A DNA stretch of 20,339 nucleotides from Bacteroidales bacterium (GTDB lineage Bacteria; Bacteroidota; Bacteroidia; Bacteroidales; P3), in contig JAITVC010000061.1 of assembly GCA_031286005.1 (NCBI GenBank), forward strand, positions 1 through 20,339, read 5' to 3'. Each line of letters starts with the position of its first letter. The stretch's first letter is position 1. A model generated the notes under the pieces. The model ran no database searches. It was not told the origin of the DNA and saw only the letters and a list, made by a program, of their open reading frames with translations. A program made the position numbers and the translations under genes. Positions 13,932 to 20,339 of the stretch are shown here, piece by piece.

Positions 13932-15704
13932 CTAATCCTCAGACAAGTCTTTAAGGATTTTGCGATATTCCGAGAACACGTTGGCACGGGATAAAAAGCC
14001 TACATATTTCCCATTGTCCAAAACCACAATGTTGTAATGGTCGGAAAGGCGGAACTTTTTGGCCACGCTCCGCATCGAATCCTGTATTTGAATCTCAATT
14101 TCGGGCCGGTGCATAATGTCCACAATCCGCGTTTTATCGTATAATTCGGGCTTGAACATGATAGTCCTCACTTCATCCAACAACACCCGACCCAAATAGC
14201 GGCCTTCCACATCCACCACCGGAAATAAATTGCGCGACGAATGTGTGATGGCCTCCACCACATCTTTCAACGTACCCTTTTCAGGTAAGGTCAAGAAGTT
14301 CGTTTCGATTAAATCGTGAATGTCGAGCAGCGACAGGGCGGCTTTGTCTTTATCGTGAGTCATCAATTCCCCTCTTTCCGCCAATTGTTGGGTGTAGATG
14401 GAGTGTGGTTGGAAATATTTGTTTAGCCAATAGGCCAGCGTCGCCGTAATCATGAGGGGTACGAATAGCTTGTAGCCGCCTGTGATTTCTGCAATCAAGA
14501 ATATCGCCGTGAGAGGTGCGTGCATCACGCCTCCCATCATTCCGGCCATTCCCGCAAGGGCAAAGTTGCCTTCGGGGAGGCTCAAACCGAATGCAGTGTT
14601 GAGTAAGCGTGCTAAGAAGAACCCAATCACCCCGCCCATAAACAACGACGGTGCAAATATCCCACCAACGCCACCGCTGGCCGTTGTGAATGACATCGCA
14701 ATGACTTTAAAGAATAATATCAGCAACAGGAACAGCAGAAACAAATACGTTTGGTCAACGTAATCGTAGAAGAAACTATGATTGGCCAGCGCATCGCCAT
14801 TGCCCTGAATGATGTCTGTGAGATATAAAAATCCTTCGCCAAACAGCGGCGGAAAGAAGTAAATTAGCGCACTAACGACCAATCCGCCCACAAGCACTTT
14901 CTGCCAAACGTTCGTCCATTTGCGCAGATGTCGCTCGATAAACAAGCTCCCCTTAGTGAAGTAAATCGAGACTGCGCCTGCGAAAAGCCCAAGTACTATA
15001 TAGTAGGGAAAGTTGCCGAGCGTAAACTCGCTGGAGATGTCGAACGAGAAGATTACACTGCTACCCATTAGGAAGTTGGCCAATAAAGCCGCCGTAACCG
15101 CCGAAACCAACAACGGCACCAGCGAGGCCATCGTCAAATCCAGCATCAGCACTTCCAGCGTGAAGATAACACCCGCAATCGGTGCTTTAAAAATACCCGC
15201 CACAGCGCCCGTTGCCCCGCAACCGATGAGCAATACCAGCGAACGGTAGTCCAACCGCAAAAACTGTCCTAAATTCGAGCCTAAAGCCGATCCTGTCATC
15301 ACCACCGGTGCTTCCAAACCCACCGATCCTCCAAAGCCCACGGTAAGCGAAGAGGCAATCATCGAGGAATAGGTTTTGCTGCGGTTTATAATCCCTTTTC
15401 CAACGGAAATGCTGCGCAGAACTTTACTGACACCATGTCCGATGTCATCTTTCAGAATCCGCTTCACATAAAATGTAGTTAGGGCAATCCCAATCAACGG
15501 CAAAATCAAATAGGCAAAGTTCGTGTTTCCGTCCGTTACCCATGAACGGACAAACAATTCCACCACATGCACCAAATTCTTCAGCACCACCGCCGCCAAT
15601 GCCGACAAGATACCCACAACCACCGCCAAAATCAACATGAAATTCTGATGCGACAAGTGGCGAGTGCGCCAGATTAAGAAGGATGTGAGTGCGCGTTGAA
15701 GCAT
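13932..15704 (-). CDS. ClC family anion channel/transporter with two CBS domains
   Basis: The 590-residue protein moves chloride or related anions across the inner membrane. The membrane part (about 1-430) has family motifs in order: GHGVSKVL (89-96, in place of GSGIPEV), GGSVGLEAP (125-133, with gating Glu131), GIFKAPIAGVIFTLEVL (170-186), GGVGGIFAPSLF (344-355), and GMAGMMGGVMHAPLTA (385-400). Two CBS domains follow (about 465-520 and 528-582), which in relatives bind adenine nucleotides. The position of the internal proton glutamate of CLC-ec1 (Glu203) is Val185, as in eukaryotic channels, so proton coupling is uncertain. It begins 12 bp after the stop of the restriction-modification gene and may be transcribed with it. 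Confidence 0.92.
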   Translation of the reverse strand: MLQRALTSFLIWRTRHLSHQNFMLILAVVVGILSALAAVVLKNLVHVVELFVRSWVTDGNTNFAYLILPLIGIALTTFYVKRILKDDIGHGVSKVLRSISVGKGIINRSKTYSSMIASSLTVGFGGSVGLEAPVVMTGSALGSNLGQFLRLDYRSLVLLIGCGATGAVAGIFKAPIAGVIFTLEVLMLDLTMASLVPLLVSAVTAALLANFLMGSSVIFSFDISSEFTLGNFPYYIVLGLFAGAVSIYFTKGSLFIERHLRKWTNVWQKVLVGGLVVSALIYFFPPLFGEGFLYLTDIIQGNGDALANHSFFYDYVDQTYLFLLFLLLILFFKVIAMSFTTASGGVGGIFAPSLFMGGVIGFFLARLLNTAFGLSLPEGNFALAGMAGMMGGVMHAPLTAIFLIAEITGGYKLFVPLMITATLAYWLNKYFQPHSIYTQQLAERGELMTHDKDKAALSLLDIHDLIETNFLTLPEKGTLKDVVEAITHSSRNLFPVVDVEGRYLGRVLLDEVRTIMFKPELYDKTRIVDIMHRPEIEIQIQDSMRSVAKKFRLSDHYNIVVLDNGKYVGFLSRANVFSEYRKILKDLSED

Positions 15705-15716
15705 TGGGAAAATTCT

Positions 15717-18700
15717 TTACAAATATTTTTTCAACACTTCATTTTTCAGTGCCGGTGTAGCATCAATTATTGCCCGTGCTGTTGCTATTTCTTCTTCTAA
15801 AGCCTCAATTTTGGCAACGATTTCTTGCTGCTCCGTAAGAGATGGAATAGATATCTTGTACTTCATAATCTCATCCTTGTTCCCACGAGGCATTTTGACA
15901 CCCTTTTTCCCCTCCATCACATAATCGAAGAACGCATCTCTTCGCATCATATAGTAGATGAATTGGGGTTGATACTGTGAGCTATCCGAAACTCGGAACA
16001 CAAGTACGTCTTTTGAGCACCCGCCTTCATAATTAGCAAACCATATCTTTTTTAGGTATGGACGGATATTCGACATCAATATGTCGTTTGCCTCATATTT
16101 CGTAATCGAGGATATATTTGGAGTGCCTACAAATGGGACAACGCACATTTTGTTCTGCAACATATTGTCAGTCGTGATATAAGTGTCAAGGCTTATGTCG
16201 TCTATTTTTGTGGATTCAACAGCAAACGGGGCTACACTGTTTAGTGATAGCTCCTTACCTGTTATGTCAGACAATAAAGTATCTATCTTGCTATTGGTGT
16301 CGGCAATGAACTCTTTTGCTTCGGTTTCTTTCTTTTCCAATGCCTCTATCTCGGCAACAATTTTTTGTTGGACTTCGAGGGGAGGGAGTGGAATTTTTAT
16401 TTGCGCCATTACATTATTCATCAGTTTGGGGTTTGCAACCCTTACGACGTGATTTTGTGTGTAAAATGGCAAAACAAAAGACAAAAACTTCATATTCACT
16501 ATATCAGTTTTCGCCTTTAATGTTCCACAAATATTAGTACAATTAAATTTCCCGTTCCTATAAAAAACACTTCCTGCATAGATTCCGTCGGTTGTCCAAG
16601 TGACATACTCTCCATCAAAATCAAAGGAATTCAAATATCCAAATATTCCATTATTCGATGTTTGAGACGAGTAAACAGGATACTTTCCGGGTTTTTCTTT
16701 AATCTCTTTTCTACTTATAACTCGCCCTCTGCCTATTTCACATAGATTTTCAACTACTACAACATCCCACTCGCTCTCAATCTTTACTTTTTTTTTAATC
16801 GCAGTCGAGATAGATTTCTCAAAGTCCACTCGATCAAATGTAAGCATATCCACCAAACGAGTACGAGAGACGTTACCCTGCATACTATCGTCTATCACGC
16901 TCTCGAAATCGCCTTTGAATGCACGTTGGACATAAGTACTCGCCTTATCGGGATTGTCGTAGTTATTGGCATCGAAGAGTTGCGTACATTCCTCGATGGT
17001 CTTACCTCGCTGTATGGGATGGATGCCTTCGCTCCCCCGGCGATTTGAAAATTCGTATCCCAAAAAACGTTTCTCCGCATCCTTTTCGCCACTCTTGACA
17101 AGCACCACCCTTTGAGGATATGCAACGATAAAGTAGGTCAGCTTTTCGCTTTCTAACGTAAGAACCTCCTGCCAAAACGCAGCCTCGTCTTTCGCTTTTA
17201 TTTTCTTACGATAATCGGCATAAATTTCGTGCGCCTTGACCTTGTCGTTGGGCGATTTCTGCAACAAAGTAAGGTAGTCGGCATAATCCAACCCCTCCCA
17301 AACGTGGGAAACGTACTTCGTAACCGGCTTTTCGATACCGTTTACAGTAACTTCGGCAAGAGTGGTAAAATAACGATCTACAGCATCTCGAACATTCTTA
17401 TAGTTGTAATTGTTTCGCCTGCGGAGGAACAAAACAACAGTATTCGTTCCCGTCGCCATAAAGGTATTACTACCCAACTCCGTGATAGCCACGACGTCGA
17501 AATGTTGCAATATCATTTCACGGGCTTTTGTATAGATACCCGCATTACTCAAAATCGAACTCGGCAGAACTACGCCGGCTACACCGCCGTCTTTGAGCAA
17601 CTGTTTAGTACGTTCGATAAACAAGCATTCGATTTCGGAACTGTTGTCGGTCAATGATCCGTACAACTCGAAGTCGTTCTCGGTATAATAATCCCGTGTG
17701 GTTTGTCGGAATGAGGAAACGGAGTATGGCGGGTTACTTAATACAACATCGAACTGCTGATTCTCTTTCGATCCATCTTTCGCGCTTTTTTTCAGCTTGC
17801 CTTTATACTCCTTATTTTTATTGAAATTCGCCAGACCGTCGCTAAGGATTACGTTTGCCAAACCGTCGCCGTGGAGATAACAACCGACCTTGCCGACCTT
17901 TACCAAACGATAGTCTTTCTCGACACCGTAAACATATTGAGTAGCCCAGTCGAAGTGATCGTCCTGCCAACCTTTGATTCTTTTTGCCGTTGCATCTATG
18001 TAGTTCTTCGGAGTGCTTTGATTTATAATCCCTTGAACTTCGTGCATATACTCGGTTAGGAAGTGCCCACTACCTGCCGCATAGTCGATCATATACGGCA
18101 GTATCTCGCCATCCTTTTGCTTCAATTTTTCCTCAACTATTTCATCGAGTGGAAGGCTCTTTATGATAAATTGAGCAATCGGAACTGGCGTAAAGAATTG
18201 TCCTGCCTCCTGCTTCAATCCCGTAGTGAGCAATAATTCGAAGAAATCCGAAAGATACTGTTGTCTCTTATTATAACGGATTCTATATCCTTGAATAAGC
18301 TCTACAACCTCTTTTACAACTCTTGCGTTTTCTTCAAACGATTGTGCATCGTAAACTTCCTTGATGGCAAATTCATTATTCTTCTCCAATCGAAGTTTAT
18401 TGACTTCTTGGAGTAGATATTTTTTCGTATCTTCGTTTAAGTTCGCGCACCTCTTATTGAAGTCATCTTCGTTGAAATCACTGACGGTACGCTCCAAAAA
18501 CTTCTGCATCCCTTTGCTGTAAAGTTCTGTCAGCCGTAATTGGAAATCGACGTGATTATCGACACCTTCTTTCCACTGGAATTGTAGTTCCTCCCCCTCT
18601 TTCGCCGAAGTCTCGTCATAAACTTTACACAGGAATAACGTAAATATCTTATTAAAGGCATTACCCTTATCCGAAACCACATTGTGGCGTAAAATTTCTA

Positions 18701-19397
18701 AGAAACGATTGAAAATGAAACTTGAATCTTCTGGACGAATCTCCTTTAACTGCTCTTTGGTAAAAGCCTTACTTTGAAAATTGTAGGGCTTAACCCATGA
18801 ATCAAAAATGCCATTGTCTTTGGTAAGTTTGTTCCACTTCTCGTAAATATCCTTCGTTTCACCACTACGATACTCGTCTTCTATCTTGATGATCTCGTTT
18901 TTATAGTCAACTTTTTTACCCTTTAAGTCGGAAGCATAAAGCATAATGACATCTGCCTTGCATCCAGAAAGTTGGAAATATGTAAAAAGTTGCCCGCCAT
19001 CCTTACGGGTCTTAGCGAGTTCTTTATCAAACTCTTTGCCGTAAGTTTTGCACTCTATCAACAGATACGGTGAACCATCATCATGGGTTACGCAAATATC
19101 CAAACGACCGGATGTCCCATGTCCTGACCGCCATACTTTTTCGAGAATAATATTTTGAGGCTTATAGCCTTTGGACAAAAGCCTATCAACACATTCTAAA
19201 ATCACAAAGTTTTCGGGTTGTGAAAAATTTTGAGTCGTCTTGCTATCTGAAACGATCTCATTGTAGTGGATTTCCCCCTTGCCAAAATCAACATCGATAT
19301 GGTAACCACCATGCAACGGATACTGTTTACAGTATATATTTGCAGTGTTTTCTTTTGGGGTAAAACCCAATATTTCGACAAATTTCTTATGATCCAT
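15717..19397 (-). CDS. Single-chain restriction-modification protein (nuclease + N6-adenine methylase + two specificity domains)
   Basis: This 1226-residue protein carries all functions of a restriction-modification system. Residues 1-160 hold a PD-(D/E)xK-type nuclease (Asp100, Glu115, Lys117 in RLDIC...LIECKTYG). Residues 230-390 form a helical HsdM-like linker. Residues 395-670 are an N6-adenine methylase: QFFTP, SAM-binding DYAAGSGHF (438-446), and catalytic NPPY (555-558). Two HsdS-type target-recognition domains follow (about 875-1005 and 1060-1185). Each ends in a PLPPLEVQQKIV- or IPSLTEQQEIV-like motif leading into a coiled coil (from 1004 and 1184). No helicase and no separate subunits are present. 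This resembles type IIG/IIB-like fusion enzymes, which recognise a two-part site and cut outside it. A consensus promoter lies at 19424-19455. It is the only defence gene in the window. Confidence 0.9.
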   Translation of the reverse strand: MDHKKFVEILGFTPKENTANIYCKQYPLHGGYHIDVDFGKGEIHYNEIVSDSKTTQNFSQPENFVILECVDRLLSKGYKPQNIILEKVWRSGHGTSGRLDICVTHDDGSPYLLIECKTYGKEFDKELAKTRKDGGQLFTYFQLSGCKADVIMLYASDLKGKKVDYKNEIIKIEDEYRSGETKDIYEKWNKLTKDNGIFDSWVKPYNFQSKAFTKEQLKEIRPEDSSFIFNRFLEILRHNVVSDKGNAFNKIFTLFLCKVYDETSAKEGEELQFQWKEGVDNHVDFQLRLTELYSKGMQKFLERTVSDFNEDDFNKRCANLNEDTKKYLLQEVNKLRLEKNNEFAIKEVYDAQSFEENARVVKEVVELIQGYRIRYNKRQQYLSDFFELLLTTGLKQEAGQFFTPVPIAQFIIKSLPLDEIVEEKLKQKDGEILPYMIDYAAGSGHFLTEYMHEVQGIINQSTPKNYIDATAKRIKGWQDDHFDWATQYVYGVEKDYRLVKVGKVGCYLHGDGLANVILSDGLANFNKNKEYKGKLKKSAKDGSKENQQFDVVLSNPPYSVSSFRQTTRDYYTENDFELYGSLTDNSSEIECLFIERTKQLLKDGGVAGVVLPSSILSNAGIYTKAREMILQHFDVVAITELGSNTFMATGTNTVVLFLRRRNNYNYKNVRDAVDRYFTTLAEVTVNGIEKPVTKYVSHVWEGLDYADYLTLLQKSPNDKVKAHEIYADYRKKIKAKDEAAFWQEVLTLESEKLTYFIVAYPQRVVLVKSGEKDAEKRFLGYEFSNRRGSEGIHPIQRGKTIEECTQLFDANNYDNPDKASTYVQRAFKGDFESVIDDSMQGNVSRTRLVDMLTFDRVDFEKSISTAIKKKVKIESEWDVVVVENLCEIGRGRVISRKEIKEKPGKYPVYSSQTSNNGIFGYLNSFDFDGEYVTWTTDGIYAGSVFYRNGKFNCTNICGTLKAKTDIVNMKFLSFVLPFYTQNHVVRVANPKLMNNVMAQIKIPLPPLEVQQKIVAEIEALEKKETEAKEFIADTNSKIDTLLSDITGKELSLNSVAPFAVESTKIDDISLDTYITTDNMLQNKMCVVPFVGTPNISSITKYEANDILMSNIRPYLKKIWFANYEGGCSKDVLVFRVSDSSQYQPQFIYYMMRRDAFFDYVMEGKKGVKMPRGNKDEIMKYKISIPSLTEQQEIVAKIEALEEEIATARAIIDATPALKNEVLKKYL

Positions 19398-19423
19398 AAA
19401 ACAAAAATAAGCAATTTATTTCA

Positions 19424-19455
19424 CAAAAATACACAAATATTCACAAAAAAACAAA
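19424..19455 (-). promoter_or_regulatory. Bacteroidota promoter for the restriction-modification gene
   Basis: On the minus strand TTTG (19452-19455), a 20-bp spacer and TATTTTTG (19424-19431) match the consensus; the ATG at 19397 is 27 bp downstream. The surrounding gap 19398-19511 is very AT-rich, so chance matches are more likely here. A second TATTTTTG at 19402-19409 is too close to the ATG. Confidence 0.5.
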
Positions 19456-19511
19456 CATAATTGTGTTAAAAAGTGTTAAATTATATAACATCATATTTTC
19501 ATTCTTTGAGT

Positions 19512-20339
19512 TTAAATAGTTTGCATCTTACACAACTTAGCATATAACCCGTCTTGTGCAAGTAATTCTTCATGCGTGCCTGTTTCCACAATCCGCCCGG
19601 CATCCATCACCAAAATGCAATCCGAATGACGAATGGTACTTAGCCGGTGGGCAATTGCAATCGTGGTGCGATTCTTGGATAGGGCAGAAATAGCGTCTTG
19701 CACTAATTTTTCAGATTCTGTGTCGAGTGCAGAGGTAGCCTCGTCGAGAATGAGTATAGGGGCGTGTTTCAGAATGGCACGGGCAATGCTCAATCTCTGA
19801 CGTTGTCCGCCCGAAAGTTTCATGCCGCTATCGCCAATGATGGTGTCATAGCCATGCTCCGTTTCCATAATGAATTCGTGGGCATGGGCAGCCTTGGCTG
19901 CAGCAATCAGGGCTTCGTTTGAAACACCGTCATAATCCAACGTGATATTGTTTGCAATCGTGTCGTTAAACAAAATCGTATCTTGCGAAACGTAGGCCGA
20001 TAGCGCACGAACATCGGCAATAGCCAAGTCTCGAATATCAATGCCATCAATCAAAATCTCTCCGGATGTGCAATCGTAAAACCGTCCCAACAGGTCGGCA
20101 ATAGTGGTTTTCCCTGCGCCGGATGGTCCAACAATAGCATACGATTTGTCTTTCTCAAATGTGAGCGAAATCTGATTTAAAACATCTTGGCCTATATCCA
20201 TCCTCTCAGGTTCTATCTCGCTTTTTAAAGGTTCATAGTGAAATGAAACTTGATTGAAAACAATATCTTTGTCGAAAGATGATTTGTGAATAGCATTTGG
20301 CTTTTCGGTTATCTTTTCTTCGGCATACAAGATAGTTTT
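19512..20339 (-). CDS. ABC exporter, ATP-binding domain (N-terminal membrane part off window)
   Basis: The frame is open through the right edge (275 residues seen), so the transmembrane domain lies beyond it. The last bases of the window continue the linker (KTILYAEEKI), typical of MsbA-like half-transporters with the membrane domain fused N-terminally. The nucleotide-binding domain is complete: Walker A GPSGAGKTT, Q-loop YVSQDTILFNDTI, signature LSGGQRQRLSIARA, Walker B ILILDEATSALD, and H-loop His in IAHRLSTIRHSD. Between the first strand and Walker A there is a short extra stretch (EPLKSEIEPERMDIGQ) that most relatives lack. The substrate is probably lipid or peptide, but this cannot be read here. 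It ends 114 bp upstream of the restriction-modification start, with no terminator-like hairpin noticed. Confidence 0.93.
   Translation of the reverse strand, partial: KTILYAEEKITEKPNAIHKSSFDKDIVFNQVSFHYEPLKSEIEPERMDIGQDVLNQISLTFEKDKSYAIVGPSGAGKTTIADLLGRFYDCTSGEILIDGIDIRDLAIADVRALSAYVSQDTILFNDTIANNITLDYDGVSNEALIAAAKAAHAHEFIMETEHGYDTIIGDSGMKLSGGQRQRLSIARAILKHAPILILDEATSALDTESEKLVQDAISALSKNRTTIAIAHRLSTIRHSDCILVMDAGRIVETGTHEELLAQDGLYAKLCKMQTI

Noticed and set aside
15717..19397. Classical type I restriction system or BREX-type PglX
   Set aside because: There is no helicase HsdR, no separate HsdM/HsdS and no BREX partners; nuclease, methylase and two specificity domains are in one chain.
1..20339. 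tRNA, rRNA, insertion sequence or prophage
   Set aside because: No cloverleaf-like segment, transposase, integrase or phage structural motif was recognised in any gap or frame.

Overview
The window looks like chromosomal DNA of a member of the Bacteroidota, most likely order Bacteroidales. Several start codons are preceded by the Bacteroidota promoter pattern TTTG-N19/20-TAnnTTTG, Shine-Dalgarno sequences are absent or weak, and the gene families fit: a fused DAHP synthase/chorismate mutase, a short YgiQ radical SAM protein, and a pectin-degrading esterase fused to a PL10-type pectate lyase. I cannot name a genus. No rRNA, tRNA, phage, IS element or CRISPR array was seen.

Layout. (1) 1-3856, minus strand: ygiQ, a family 2 glycosyltransferase whose start overlaps the ygiQ stop (ATGA), and a secreted SGNH acetylesterase-pectate lyase cut by the left edge. 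(2) 3857-4174: two interleaved divergent promoters, a hairpin, and repeat array 1, which runs into the 3' end of rdgB. (3) 4175-7338: rdgB (minus) diverging from a membrane protein of unknown function plus the GTPase gene era (plus). (4) 7339-7592: repeat array 2. (5) 7593-9877, minus: an MFS transporter and DAHP synthase/chorismate mutase overlapping by ATGA. (6) 10016-12472, plus: purB and gcvT. (7) 12473-12797: a perfect palindrome and repeat array 3. (8) 12798-20339, minus: an ABC exporter cut by the right edge, a 1226-residue single-chain restriction-modification protein (nuclease, adenine methylase and two target-recognition domains), a ClC-type anion transporter with two CBS domains starting 12 bp after it, and a compact MltF-like lytic transglycosylase lipoprotein.

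Most of the coding content is ordinary housekeeping metabolism. The most striking unexplained structure is a set of three tandem arrays (about 4027-4212, 7367-7583, 12540-12789). Their sequences are unrelated, but the design is the same: 41-42 bp units, each made of a 17-20 bp palindrome plus a 21-25 bp linker, held in near-perfect phase for about 5-6 units. Each array lies directly after gene 3' ends, and both convergent gene junctions in the window carry one. Other notable items are a dispersed-repeat-like in-frame insertion in the glycosyltransferase, the all-in-one restriction-modification protein, an MltF homologue that seems to lack one lobe of its ligand-binding domain, and back-to-back promoters sharing a few tens of bases.
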